Assembly: GCA_910579745.1 (NCBI GenBank) | Contig: CAJTVH010000029.1 | Location: 1-35,508, forward strand | Direction of reading: 5' to 3' | Source of the DNA: an uncultured Clostridia bacterium | Lineage (GTDB): Bacteria > Bacillota > Clostridia > Lachnospirales > CAG-274 | Length of the DNA: 35,508 nt | Part shown: positions 8,339-17,786 of the stretch, one piece after another | Layout: each line of letters opens with the position of its first letter | Position numbering within the stretch: position 1 is the first letter of the stretch | Translations under genes and position numbers: made by a program | Notes under the pieces: model-generated | The model's database searches: none | What the model saw: the letters and a program-made list of their open reading frames with translations, nothing else | What the model was told of the DNA's origin: nothing

Positions 8339-9952
8339 TTAAAAGCTGTATGTTTGGCGTTTACTCGCGCCCTCGTCATTTAAAAGATACTCATCATAAG
8401 TAGTTTGTTTATCAATAAGTCCGTTATCGGTAAATTCCATAATCCTATTCGCTGTTGTTTGAACTATTTGATGGTCTTGTGAGGAAAACAAAATAACTCC
8501 ATTAAATTTAATCATTCCGTTATTAAGAGCGGTAATAGACTCCATATCAAGATGATTTGTAGGCTCGTCCATAATAAGAACGTTTGCTCCGGAAATCATA
8601 AGTTTTGATATAAGACAACGAACTTTTTCACCTCCTGATAGAACTTTGACTTTTTTGAGAGCCTCCTCTCCGGAAAAAAGCATTCTTCCCAAAAACCCTC
8701 TTACAAAGGTAACATCTTTTTCCTCAGAATACTGCATAAGCCATTCGACAATATTATAATTATTGTTAAATTCGGAGGTATTGTCTTTTGGAAAATATGA
8801 ATTTGAGGTTGTAACACCCCATTTAAAATTACCCTCATCAGGCTCAATCTCACCTGACAAAATTCTGAATAAAGTTGTTTTCGCCATTTCATTTGAGCCT
8901 ACAAAAGCTACTTTATCTCCATTATTAATAGTAAATGAAATATTATCTATAACTTTTACACCGTCGATAGTTTTTGACAAGCCCTCAATTATAAGAACTT
9001 CATTTCCAATTTCTCTGTTAGGTTTAAAATCAATATAAGGGTATTTTCTGCTTGATGGTTTTATCTCATCAAGCTCAATTTTCTCTAAAGCCCGTTTTCT
9101 TGATGTAGCTTGCTTCGATTTAGAAGCGTTCGCGCTAAACCTTTGTATAAATTCCTGAAGTTCTTTTATTTTTTCTTCTTTTTTCCTGTTAGACTCTTTC
9201 ATTTGTTTTATAATAAGCTGACTTGATTCATACCAAAAATCATAGTTTCCTGAATAAAGTTGAATTTTTGAGTAATCTATATCCGCTATTTGGGTACAAA
9301 CCTTATTAAGAAAGTATCTGTCATGGGATACGACAATAATTATATTCTCAAAATTAATTAAAAATTCCTCAAGCCAATTTATCGCCGCCAAATCAAGATG
9401 ATTTGTAGGTTCGTCAAGCAATAAAACGTCAGGTGTTCCAAATAAAGCCTGCGCAAGAAGAACCTTAACCTTTTCCGGTCCCGTAAGTTCTTTCATATAC
9501 TTAAAATGAAGATTTGTCTCTATACCCAATCCATTAAGTAAAGTAGCGGCGTCAACCTCGGCGTCCCAGCCGTTCAGAGCTAAAAACTCTTCCTCAAGCT
9601 CACTCGCTTTTATTCCGTCTTCCTCAGTAAAATTATCTTTAGCATATATTTTTTCCTTATCTTTCATAATTTGATATAATCTTGGATTACCCATTATAAC
9701 TGTATCCATAACATTATAATCATCATATTGAAAATGATCTTGTTTAAGAAAAGAAATTCTTTCTCCTGGCGTTAAAGCGACTTCCCCTTTAGTCGGCTCG
9801 ACCTCGCCGGACAAAATTTTTAAGAAAGTTGATTTTCCCGCTCCGTTCGCTCCTATAAGGCCATAACAGTTCCCCGGTGTAAATTTTATATTTACATCTT
9901 CAAATAACGCTCTTTTGCCGAGTCTTAATGTTATATTATTAGCACTAATCAT
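8339..9952 (-). CDS. ABC-F family ATPase (YbiT/YkpA-like)
   Basis: The start at 9952 (MISANNITLRLGKR) follows GGAGG by 5 bases; an upstream ATG at 9982 has no ribosome site. The 537-aa protein has two ABC ATPase domains joined by a charged linker (about 235-310) and no membrane segments. This is the ABC-F layout, whose members act on the ribosome in translation or antibiotic protection. NBD1 has Walker A GANGAGKST and Walker B VLLLDEPTNHLD, with a variant signature LTGPEKVKVLLAQAL. NBD2 has an atypical P-loop GSNEMAKTT, signature LSGGEKVR and Walker B VLIMDEPTNHLD. The P-loop form NExAKTT and a non-canonical first signature are, as I recall, normal for the YkpA/YbiT subgroup, so they are not damage. 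A housekeeping translation factor is more likely than a resistance determinant. The gene stands alone. Confidence 0.9.
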   Translation of the reverse strand: MISANNITLRLGKRALFEDVNIKFTPGNCYGLIGANGAGKSTFLKILSGEVEPTKGEVALTPGERISFLKQDHFQYDDYNVMDTVIMGNPRLYQIMKDKEKIYAKDNFTEEDGIKASELEEEFLALNGWDAEVDAATLLNGLGIETNLHFKYMKELTGPEKVKVLLAQALFGTPDVLLLDEPTNHLDLAAINWLEEFLINFENIIIVVSHDRYFLNKVCTQIADIDYSKIQLYSGNYDFWYESSQLIIKQMKESNRKKEEKIKELQEFIQRFSANASKSKQATSRKRALEKIELDEIKPSSRKYPYIDFKPNREIGNEVLIIEGLSKTIDGVKVIDNISFTINNGDKVAFVGSNEMAKTTLFRILSGEIEPDEGNFKWGVTTSNSYFPKDNTSEFNNNYNIVEWLMQYSEEKDVTFVRGFLGRMLFSGEEALKKVKVLSGGEKVRCLISKLMISGANVLIMDEPTNHLDMESITALNNGMIKFNGVILFSSQDHQIVQTTANRIMEFTDNGLIDKQTTYDEYLLNDEGASKRQTYSF

Positions 9953-10093
9953 TTTAACCTCCGATGTGTAAAATTGATTCAAAAAATATTTTTACAAATA
10001 ACCATTCAATAATTATCAAATATATCACAATATTTTTAATAATAATAACTTTATCAGTATATAAAATATTTCCTTAATACTTATAGTACCAAA

Positions 10094-12265
10094 CTATAAA
10101 TTATTTGTCAAATCATCATCAACAATAAAATGACCCGTTGAGGGTATTTTAATAACTCTGTAGTATTCTATATCTTTTGATTTAAATTCTTCCGATAAAA
10201 CAAATTTAGACAATACACTATTTTTCTTTAAGGTATAAACTTGAACGCCTTGTGTATTTTTTGTTGTTTTAGGTAAAATTTCCGAGGAATTGAAAAGCAT
10301 GGCCTTATCATTATCTCTTACAGCAACAAAATCGCGATCATTTTTTATATAATAAATTGAAATAAGACGATATTTATCGGAATAAGCGTTTATAAGTTTT
10401 TTTCTGTTTACCTTTGTCGAATACGCCGACATCTCAACTTTTGAAACCTTTCCATTTTCAAAGGCAAATATCATATATCCCGAATAATCCGTAGTAGCTG
10501 TAATATATATAATATTCTCATCTTCCTCCATATCAATAATATTCGCTAAATATTCACCAAGACTGCTTGCTTTACATTCCGATAAATCATAAATTTTTGT
10601 TTTATATACATTAAACCTATCGGAAAATAAAAGTAAATCCATTTTGTTTGAGGCCTCAATTTCCATAACCATTTCATCATCCTCTTTAAGTTTCTGTTCT
10701 GAGGCTGACCTTAAAGAAGCGGCTGTTATTTTTTTTAAATAATTATGTTTTGTAAGAAATAATTTAACTTGATAATCCTGAATAAATACCTCTTCCGAAA
10801 ACTCCTTTATATTTTCCTTATAAATAATATCTGTTTTTCTTGGCTTTCCATATTTTTTAGAAATCTCTTTAAGTTCATCATAAATAATATCTTTAATAAG
10901 AGATTCGCTTTCTTTAATTTCCTCAAGCTTTTTGATTTCCTCTGAAAGTTTTTTTCTCTCATCTGCTTTTGCCAAAAGATACTCTTTATTAAGATTTCTA
11001 AGTTTTATTTCCGCTATAAATTCAGCTTGAACTCTGTCAATATTAAATCCTGCCATAAGATTCGGAATAACCATTTTATCTTCTTCGGTATCACGAATTA
11101 TTTTTATAGCTTTATCAATATCAACAAGAATTTTAGCGAGACCTGATAAAAGATGATATTTTTCATTTTTCCTGTTCAAATCAAAAACAATTTGTCTCTT
11201 CATACATTTAATACGAAAAGCCAGCCATTCTCTTAAAATTTCTTTGATGCCAATAACTCTTGGATTTCCATTAATAAGTATATTAAAATTACAGTTAAAA
11301 CTGTCGCGAAGAGGAGTCATATTAAAAAGTTTATGCATAAGCATATCAGGGTCCGTGTTTCGTTTAATATCTATAGCTATTTTAAGACCGTTAAGGTCTG
11401 TTTCATTTCTTATATCATTTATTTCTTTAAGTTTATTTAATTTCACAAGACTAATTATTTTATCGATAATCACTTCGATATTGGTAGTATATGGTATTTC
11501 ATAAACCTCAATGAGTCCATTTTTTTTATCATACCTATATTTAGATCGAACTTTAAAGCTTCCCCTACCCGTATTATATATTTTTTCAATTTCCTTCTCA
11601 TCATAAATAAGCTCTCCGCCAGTTGAGAAATCAGGAGCTTTTAAATATTTTTTTAAATCAACGTCCTCGTTTCTTATAAAAGCTGACGTCGCGGCACATA
11701 CCTCTTTTAAATTAAAACTGCATAAAGAGCTTGCCATACCTACGGCGATACCAAGATTTGAAGTAACAAGAATATTGGGAAAAGTAGTAGGAAATAATAT
11801 GGGCTCTTTCAAAGAACCATCGTAGTTATCAATAAAATCAACCGTATCTTTATCAATGTTCTTAAAAATCTCATTGCAAATCCCGTCAAGTCTTACCTCT
11901 GTATATCTTGACGCGGCATATGCCATATCTCTTGAATATTGCTTTCCGAAATTTCCCTTTGAATCAATAAATGGATGTAAAAGAGCGTCGTTTCCCCTGG
12001 TAAGTCTGACAAGTGTTTCATAAATAGCGCTGTCACCGTGAGGATTAAGTTTCATTGTTTGTCCGACAACATTTGTGGATTTTGTTCTTGACGAATTAAG
12101 AAGACCCATTTTATACATAGTATAAAGAAGCTTTCTATGGGCCGGTTTAAATCCATCAATTTCGGGAATCGCTCTTGAAACAATCACACTCATTGTATAT
12201 GGCATATAATTTAGCTCAAGAGTATCTGTTATATTTTGTTCAATAATATTTTTTTCATCGGCCAT
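10094..12265 (-). CDS. parC: DNA topoisomerase IV subunit A-like (type II topoisomerase)
   Basis: The 723-aa product is the breakage-reunion subunit that cuts and rejoins double-stranded DNA. The winged-helix DNA-binding region carries the quinolone pocket HGDSAIYETLVR with Ser79. The catalytic tyrosine is Tyr121 in AASRYTEVRL. A tower and coiled-coil region spans about 330-470, and a reduced beta-pinwheel C-terminal domain starts near 490. The GyrA-box QRRGGKG is not seen, so topoisomerase IV (decatenase) rather than gyrase is favoured. The length is shorter than usual for GyrA (about 800 aa or more). AAGGAG lies 8 bases before the ATG and overlaps the TAA of the B-subunit gene, 12 bases apart, so the two form one operon and are probably translated in step. 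The symbol parC is by family role. Confidence 0.9.
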   Translation of the reverse strand: MADEKNIIEQNITDTLELNYMPYTMSVIVSRAIPEIDGFKPAHRKLLYTMYKMGLLNSSRTKSTNVVGQTMKLNPHGDSAIYETLVRLTRGNDALLHPFIDSKGNFGKQYSRDMAYAASRYTEVRLDGICNEIFKNIDKDTVDFIDNYDGSLKEPILFPTTFPNILVTSNLGIAVGMASSLCSFNLKEVCAATSAFIRNEDVDLKKYLKAPDFSTGGELIYDEKEIEKIYNTGRGSFKVRSKYRYDKKNGLIEVYEIPYTTNIEVIIDKIISLVKLNKLKEINDIRNETDLNGLKIAIDIKRNTDPDMLMHKLFNMTPLRDSFNCNFNILINGNPRVIGIKEILREWLAFRIKCMKRQIVFDLNRKNEKYHLLSGLAKILVDIDKAIKIIRDTEEDKMVIPNLMAGFNIDRVQAEFIAEIKLRNLNKEYLLAKADERKKLSEEIKKLEEIKESESLIKDIIYDELKEISKKYGKPRKTDIIYKENIKEFSEEVFIQDYQVKLFLTKHNYLKKITAASLRSASEQKLKEDDEMVMEIEASNKMDLLLFSDRFNVYKTKIYDLSECKASSLGEYLANIIDMEEDENIIYITATTDYSGYMIFAFENGKVSKVEMSAYSTKVNRKKLINAYSDKYRLISIYYIKNDRDFVAVRDNDKAMLFNSSEILPKTTKNTQGVQVYTLKKNSVLSKFVLSEEFKSKDIEYYRVIKIPSTGHFIVDDDLTNNL

Positions 12266-12277
12266 AAAATTTACTCC

Positions 12278-14254
12278 TTAACTCATTTCGCTTAAATCAA
12301 TATACTTATATCCGAATTTTTCAATAAAATCTTTTCTCCCTTGTAAATTGTCCCCGAGAAGCAAATCAAACATACGCTGAGTTTTCTCAACATCCTCCGG
12401 CATAACAAGAATAAGCTTTCTTGTCTCAGGATTCATCGTTGTCTGCCACATCATCTCTGGCTCATTCTCACCAAGACCTTTAGAACGCTGAATATCATAT
12501 TTGCCTTTAATTTTTTTAAGAACATCGGCCTTTTCTTTTTCTGAGTAAACAAAATACGTTTTTTTGCCACTGTTTATTTCATATAAGGGCGACTCGGCAA
12601 TAAAGACCTTTTTCTTTCTTATTAAAGTTGGAGCGAGACAATAAATCATAGTAAGCAGTAAAGCCCTTATTTGAAATCCATCGACATCGGCATCCGTACA
12701 TATAATAATTTTGCTCCATCTAAGTTGGGAAATATCAAAAGAATTAAGGTCTTTATTATGTTTTGACTTTATCTCAACTCCACAGCCTATAACTCTTAAT
12801 AAATCAATAATAATATCGCTTTTAAAAATTTTTTCATAATTCGCTTTAAGACAATTAAGAATTTTACCTCTTATGGGCATAATTCCCTGAAATTCAGCGT
12901 CTCTGCCCATCATACAGGAGCCAAGAGCGGAATCGCCTTCCACAATATACAATTCACGCCTTGTAATGTCTTTTGTTCGACAATTCACGAATTTCTCAAC
13001 ACGATTATTCATATCTATATTACCGGTAAGTTTCTTTTTAATATTGATTCGGGTTTTCTCCGCTGTTTCTCGGCTTCTTTTGTTTACAATAACTTGATTA
13101 GCTATTTTTTCCGCTTCGGATTTATTCTCAATAAAATAAATCTCAAGCCGTTTTTTTAGATAATCCGTAATCGCTTCTTGAATAAATTTATTAGTAATTG
13201 ACTTTTTAGTTTGATTTTCATAACTTGTAACGGTTGAAAAAGAATTTATAATAAGAACAAGACTATCCTCAATATCGGAATAAATTATTTTTTTTTCGTC
13301 TTTTTTATAAATCTCGTTATTTTTCAAATAATTGTCAACAGCGTAGACAAAGGCCGACCTAACCGCTTTGTCAGGAGAACCTCCATATTCAAGATAACTT
13401 GAATTATGATAATACTCAATAGTATTTTTTTCGTTGGAAAAGCAAAAAGCAACCTCAAATTTAAGTTTATATTCAGGTTTATCTTCTCTGTCACGGCCTT
13501 TTGTCTCATTTTCATAATATTGAATATCTGTAAGCCCATTTTCACCAATAATCTCATTGATATAATCTTTGATTCCGTTTTCATAGCAATATGTAAACGT
13601 TTCCTCGCTCTCCTCATCAAAAATCTCAAAAATCAATCCTTTGTTGACTATAGCTTGTCTTTTTAAAGTATCTCTATAATAAGAAAGAGGTATATTTATA
13701 TCGGTAAAAACTTCTCTGTCCGGTTTCCAATAAATATAAGTTCCCGTTCCTGTGTCATCAGTTTCTTCCTTTATAAGTCCCCCGACATTCTCTCCCCTCT
13801 CAAAATTAATACGATATTTAAAACCGTCTCGCACAACAATAACTTCCATAAACTCAGAACTGTATTGAGTGGAACAAAGTCCGAGACCGTTAAGACCAAG
13901 ACTAAATTCATAATTTGTGCCTGAATTATTAAGATATTTCCCTCCGGCGTATAACTCGCAGAAAAGAAGTTCCCAGTTATACTTTTCCTCTTTCTGGTTA
14001 TAATCCACGGGTATTCCCCTGCCATAATCTCTAACAGTTATCGACATATCTTTATGACGAATAACCTCAATTTTATTTCCAAACCCCTCTCTCGCCTCAT
14101 CAATAGAGTTTGAAAGTATCTCAAACACTGAGTGCTGACAGCCCTCAAGACCGTCAGAGCCAAAAATAACAGAAGGCCTTAAACGTACTCTGTCAGCGCC
14201 TTTAAGTGATGTAATACTTTCGTTATCATAAGATATGTTATTTTTATCTTCCAC
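12278..14254 (-). CDS. parE: DNA topoisomerase IV subunit B-like (ATPase subunit)
   Basis: The start is a GTG at 14254 (MEDKNNISYDNES), 9 bases after GGAGGTG; no better ATG exists. The 658-aa product has the GHKL ATPase fold: E45, N49 and D52 in FEILSNSIDEA, then RDYGRGIPVD and the glycine loop SLGLNGLGLCST. A transducer follows, then a TOPRIM domain with YIVEGDSALG and IICTDADVDGFQI, where the usual His after DADVDG(x) is Gln. It powers strand passage together with the A subunit encoded 12 bases downstream. The sequence is diverged from GyrB (for example GLNGLG in place of GLHGVG), which fits the second, non-gyrase pair seen in clostridia. The name rests on the motifs and the pairing. Confidence 0.9.
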   Translation of the reverse strand: MEDKNNISYDNESITSLKGADRVRLRPSVIFGSDGLEGCQHSVFEILSNSIDEAREGFGNKIEVIRHKDMSITVRDYGRGIPVDYNQKEEKYNWELLFCELYAGGKYLNNSGTNYEFSLGLNGLGLCSTQYSSEFMEVIVVRDGFKYRINFERGENVGGLIKEETDDTGTGTYIYWKPDREVFTDINIPLSYYRDTLKRQAIVNKGLIFEIFDEESEETFTYCYENGIKDYINEIIGENGLTDIQYYENETKGRDREDKPEYKLKFEVAFCFSNEKNTIEYYHNSSYLEYGGSPDKAVRSAFVYAVDNYLKNNEIYKKDEKKIIYSDIEDSLVLIINSFSTVTSYENQTKKSITNKFIQEAITDYLKKRLEIYFIENKSEAEKIANQVIVNKRSRETAEKTRINIKKKLTGNIDMNNRVEKFVNCRTKDITRRELYIVEGDSALGSCMMGRDAEFQGIMPIRGKILNCLKANYEKIFKSDIIIDLLRVIGCGVEIKSKHNKDLNSFDISQLRWSKIIICTDADVDGFQIRALLLTMIYCLAPTLIRKKKVFIAESPLYEINSGKKTYFVYSEKEKADVLKKIKGKYDIQRSKGLGENEPEMMWQTTMNPETRKLILVMPEDVEKTQRMFDLLLGDNLQGRKDFIEKFGYKYIDLSEMS

Positions 14255-14416
14255 AATTAAACACCTCCAATGACAAAAACACTTATTTTAACGCTAATAT
14301 ATAATAAAATAATTTTTCTATTCTATATATTATTCCTATATTTTTACTCAATATTAAACAGTATTTTACATATTCTAAATCGCGTTTACATAAGTAGTAT
14401 ATGTCAACTCGATTTA

Positions 14417-14575
14417 TAGTCAAAACACTTAAAAATAAACAAGTTCAGTGGCGCAAAATCATTTTCGTTTCGTTAGTGTAAGTCGGTATAGGCTCCGGCT
14501 ACGCCCTCCTTCCGCCGCCTTGCGAAAATAATTTTTATCTCGCTTCCTTTTGTCCATTTTCAGGTGCTTTGACTA
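14417..14575. mobile_element. MITE family B: TA-flanked palindromic element with GC-rich core
   Basis: The ends are inverted repeats: GTCAAAACACTTAAAAATAA at the left (from 14419), and on the other strand GTCAAAGCACCTGAAAATGG from the right end (to 14573). They agree at about 21 of the first 26 bases, with all differences transitions. Both ends abut TA (14417-14418 and 14574-14575). Weaker inverted similarity continues inward (GCG...ATCATTTTCG against GCGAGATAAAAATTATTTTC). The central 50 bases are strikingly GC-rich (GGCTCCGGCTACGCC) in a background of about one quarter GC. There is no reading frame of note. The TA target fits a non-autonomous relative of IS630/Tc1-mariner elements; this class is inference. 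Confidence 0.65.
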
Positions 14576-14578
14576 ACG

Positions 14579-14615
14579 GCAGACTTGCTTATGTTAAAAC
14601 AAATCTGCCATTTTT
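14579..14615 (+). terminator. Hairpin with short T-run between MITE and acyltransferase relic
   Basis: GGCAGACTTG and CAAATCTGCC pair with one mismatch around a 12-base loop, followed on plus by ATTTTTCTG. No plus-strand gene precedes it. On minus it follows the broken acyltransferase but lacks a T-run. Its owner is unclear. Confidence 0.4.
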
Positions 14616-14640
14616 CTGTTTGTATCACAGTCTCTTTAAA

Positions 14641-15674
14641 TTATTCTCTTAAAAATAAAGGTATTTTTTTTATAAACATAGACAATAGCAATGATATTAA
14701 ATAAATTATCATCGTTATAAACGGAACAGAAATTAAAGGATTAAAACTATATAGAAAAAAACTTATTTCTTCTGGTACAATTTTTATTACAGCGTGATGA
14801 ATCAAATATATCCCAAGAGTATATTTAGCTATACTCATAAATATATTTTTTAAACTTTTAGGCAATTTAAAATCATATTTGAAAAACAAAAAAAACAGAT
14901 GACGTTATCATTGTTGTATTTATATTTCCATATCCCCATAAAGTTCCATTTAACGTTCCCGTGTTTTTTGATAAATAATATGTGCCTAAAACTGTTACCA
15001 TAACAGATAGCGTACCTAAAATATATATTATTTTTCTTTTGTTTTTTGATATTTCTTTCACGGAAAAATAATATCCCAAAAGAAAATATCCAGAATATCC
15101 TGATATTAATAAATTTAATATCCTTTGATAATTTCATTAGTATTAAACGCTGAAATTACACAGCTTGATATAAGCCATATAATTAAAATATATTCTACTA
15201 TTTTTATTTTCTCACATATGAGACGATATATTGGTACAGCGATATAAAAAGCGAGCAGCTGTAACAAAAATCCCATATGATACTCACCTTTTGCCCAATT
15301 AGTAAAAAAGATGTTAAGAATTTCAGTAGTGTCTTTATTATCTGATATTAAAGGAACAATGTTTATAAAAGCGTAAATAAAAGACCATATAACAAATATT
15401 AAAAGTATTTTAAGAAAGTGTTTTTTAAAAAATTTTGTTATCCCAAATTCTTTATTAGGATTCAAAATTAGCGCGCCGGAAACCATATAAAAAAATTTAC
15501 AGGAAATCTTACAGAAGATGCCCACATAATTAAATACTTCCAAGAATCGTTATTAATATCTTTTACATAAGGCGCGCACACGTGAATCATTATTACAAAA
15601 AACGCGGAAAAAACTCTCAAATATTCAATATATTCTATTTTAGATATTCTTGAAGTATTTAAAGCGTTTCTCAT
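14641..15674 (-). pseudogene. Membrane acyltransferase (acyltransferase 3 family), three frameshifts
   Basis: The pieces in three frames join into one protein of about 340 residues. It starts at MRNALNTSRISKIEYIEYLR (ATG at 15674, after AGAGG), which leads into FFVIMIHVCAP with the catalytic-type His of acyltransferase 3 enzymes. It continues through FFYMVSGALILNP, several hydrophobic segments, GYSGYFLLGYYFS, and IAKYTLGIYLIHH at the C-terminus. The family has about ten membrane helices and acylates exopolysaccharides or peptidoglycan. The frame breaks at a T7 run (15489-15495), near 15118-15124, and at a T8 run (14888-14895). Each is repaired by one base. The gene follows the helicase gene by 27 bases in the same direction. 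It may be a true pseudogene, phase-variable, or carry sequencing errors in homopolymers. Confidence 0.8.
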
Positions 15675-15701
15675 ATATCTATTCCTCTTAACTATATTCA
15701 A

Positions 15702-17276
15702 TTATTTATTTTTAGCGCGTTCAACATTTATTTTTCTATTTTTTATTTTTTTACCTTTCATTCCTTTTAATACATCTTTTACATATTTTTTAGGAACGTC
15801 AACAAATGTAAAATCATCATATATATCAATATGCCCCAGAGATTTTCCCGGAATACCCGATTCTCCCGCTATAGCGCCAACAATATCTTTCGCTCGGACT
15901 TTTTTATTTTTTCCGATATTAATAAACACCCGAACCATTTTCTCTGTATCCGTGAAAGTATCCTCGAAATCTATATCCTCGCTGTCCTCGTCATATAAAT
16001 TCATTTTCAAAAGAGCCGCTGCAATATCAATAGACGATATGTCCTCGTTCATCATTTTCTCAACAAGATTTATATATTTTGAGAGATGATTTTCTTCTAT
16101 TACTGCTTTAATTTTTTCTATAAAAGAGTTTGTTTTCGCCTCTTCTATGTCCGTTAAAGACGGAAGTTTTCCTAAATGAATTTTAGCTTTTGTAAATTTC
16201 ATTATATCACGAAGTTTATATATTTCACGTCCCACAACAAAACTAAACGCTTTACCTGTTTTTCCGGCTCGACCTGTACGTCCTATTCTATGAACATAAT
16301 ACTCCTCATCTTGTGGAAGGTCGTAATTTATTACTATGTCAACGTCGTCAACATCAATACCTCTTGCCGCCACATCTGTAGCGACAAGTATCTCTATAGT
16401 TCTGTTTCTAAATTTTTTCATTACCGTATCACGTTGAATTTGTTTTAAATCCCCGTGAAGTCCCTCGGCGAAATATCCTCTTCCCTGTAATTGCTCAACA
16501 AGGTCGTCAACTCTTTTTTTAGTATTGCAAAATATTATTGAGAGTTCAGGATTATACATATCTATAATTCTTGAAGTCGCCTCAAGCTTTGTTTTTTCCT
16601 TAATTTCAAAATAAGTTTGCTCAATATTAGGAACAGTAAGCTCTTTTCTCGCTACTTTTATATGCTCAGGATTTTTTTGAAATTTTTTTGTAATCTCAAT
16701 TATCTCAGGAGGCATGGTCGCCGAAAATAAAACTGTCTGTCTTTCTTCAGGCATTTTTTCAAGAATAGTTTCAATATCCTCACGAAATCCCATATCAAGC
16801 ATTTCGTCGGCCTCATCAAGAACAACTAATTTAACGCTGTCCATTTTTATGGTATGTCTTCTCATATGGTCCATTATTCTGCCCGGAGTGCCTACAATTA
16901 CTTGTATGCCTTTTTTAAGAGCGAATATCTGCCTATCTATAGGCTGACCTCCGTATATAGGCAAAGTTTTGATACTATCCTTATATTTTAAAAGTTTTCT
17001 AAACTCTTCGCATATTTGAATAGCGAGTTCTCTTGTAGGCGATAATATTACCGCTTGAAGCCGCTTATCATCAGGATTTATCATTTCAATACAAGGAATT
17101 CCAAAAGCCGCCGTTTTACCCGTTCCTGTTTGCGACTGGCCGATTATATCTTTTCCCATCATCACTTTTTCTATCGCCTGTGACTGAATAGGGGTCGCTT
17201 CTTCAAATCCCATGTCTTTTACGGCATTAATAATCTCATAGGATAAATTCATTTCCTCAAAAGTTAAATTTGACAT
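15702..17276 (-). CDS. DEAD-box ATP-dependent RNA helicase with DbpA-type RNA-binding domain
   Basis: The start at 17276 (MSNLTFEEMNL) follows AAAGGAA by 8 bases. The 524-aa protein shows all the helicase motifs in order: Q-motif TPIQSQAI, I SQTGTGKT, Ia PTRELAIQ, GG, Ib TPGRIMDHM, II DEADEMLD, III SAT, V ATDVAARGID and VI HRIGRTGRAGK. An acidic linker follows. The C-terminal DbpA-like RRM runs over about 445-520 (VRVFINIGKNKKVRAKDIVG ... DIYDDFTFVDVP). Enzymes of this CshA/DeaD type unwind structured RNA in ribosome assembly, mRNA decay and cold growth. A broken acyltransferase gene follows 27 bases downstream; a terminator between them is not seen. Confidence 0.93.
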   Translation of the reverse strand: MSNLTFEEMNLSYEIINAVKDMGFEEATPIQSQAIEKVMMGKDIIGQSQTGTGKTAAFGIPCIEMINPDDKRLQAVILSPTRELAIQICEEFRKLLKYKDSIKTLPIYGGQPIDRQIFALKKGIQVIVGTPGRIMDHMRRHTIKMDSVKLVVLDEADEMLDMGFREDIETILEKMPEERQTVLFSATMPPEIIEITKKFQKNPEHIKVARKELTVPNIEQTYFEIKEKTKLEATSRIIDMYNPELSIIFCNTKKRVDDLVEQLQGRGYFAEGLHGDLKQIQRDTVMKKFRNRTIEILVATDVAARGIDVDDVDIVINYDLPQDEEYYVHRIGRTGRAGKTGKAFSFVVGREIYKLRDIMKFTKAKIHLGKLPSLTDIEEAKTNSFIEKIKAVIEENHLSKYINLVEKMMNEDISSIDIAAALLKMNLYDEDSEDIDFEDTFTDTEKMVRVFINIGKNKKVRAKDIVGAIAGESGIPGKSLGHIDIYDDFTFVDVPKKYVKDVLKGMKGKKIKNRKINVERAKNK

Positions 17277-17786
17277 CAATATTTCCTTTCTTGTACAAAC
17301 AAAAGTTAATTTATATAATTATAAGACAAAATTTTATAGTTAATAAAAACATTTACAAATATGGCAAGCCACTCATTTTATTTAATTAAAAGAGATTGTT
17401 CTATACTAAAAAAGAAGCTCATAATTAAAACGCTCATAAGATATACTATAACAAGATATAGAGAAAATTGCAAGAAATATATTTTTATTTTATAAAAAAT
17501 ATATTTGCTGCAACTTTTAGATTTATAATAAAAATACTTTTATTGACTATTCAAAATCACCTTTACTATGTAAAATATAATAATGACCAAATTAAGGATT
17601 TTCAGGTACATTTTAATAAAAAATTATTTTATATGAATTATTTTACGTTATATCTAAAAATTATTTTCCAATATTTTTAAATATAAAATATTTTTTATTT
17701 CCACTGTAAAATTCTTATAATCAAACAAAGTTGATATAAATTTGGTTATACACCGCAAAATTTTATTAGGAGGAATTAAATAAACT
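17277..17786. other. AT-rich divergent spacer between helicase and uppP
   Basis: The helicase gene reads left and uppP reads right, so both promoters lie here. A TATAAT at 17716-17721 could serve uppP, but its -35 box is poor. A 70-codon open frame at 17468-17680 has no ribosome site and its composition is that of spacer DNA; I do not call it a gene. Confidence 0.5.

Larger units (their letters stand above)
14255..14640. other. Gap upstream of parE-like gene
   Basis: The first 160 bases are AT-rich and must contain the promoter of the topoisomerase operon, but none is clear. The remainder is the family B palindromic element (14417-14575), followed by an inverted repeat with a short T-run (14579-14615). 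Confidence 0.6.

Noticed and set aside
8701..9038. Atypical Walker A (GSNEMAKTT) in the second domain of the ABC-F protein as a sign of inactivation
   Set aside because: As far as I recall, the form NExAKTT is normal in the YkpA/YbiT subgroup of ABC-F proteins; Walker B and signature motifs of this domain are intact.
10094..14254. gyrB-gyrA as the identity of the topoisomerase operon
   Set aside because: The A subunit is short and lacks a visible GyrA-box, the B subunit is diverged from GyrB, and no dnaA/recF neighbours are present; topoisomerase IV-like fits better.
17468..17680. Plus-strand open frame of 70 codons between helicase and uppP
   Set aside because: It has no ribosome site, spacer-like AT composition and no recognisable motif; an open frame of this length is expected by chance in DNA this rich in A and T only when codons avoid TAA, but nothing else supports it.
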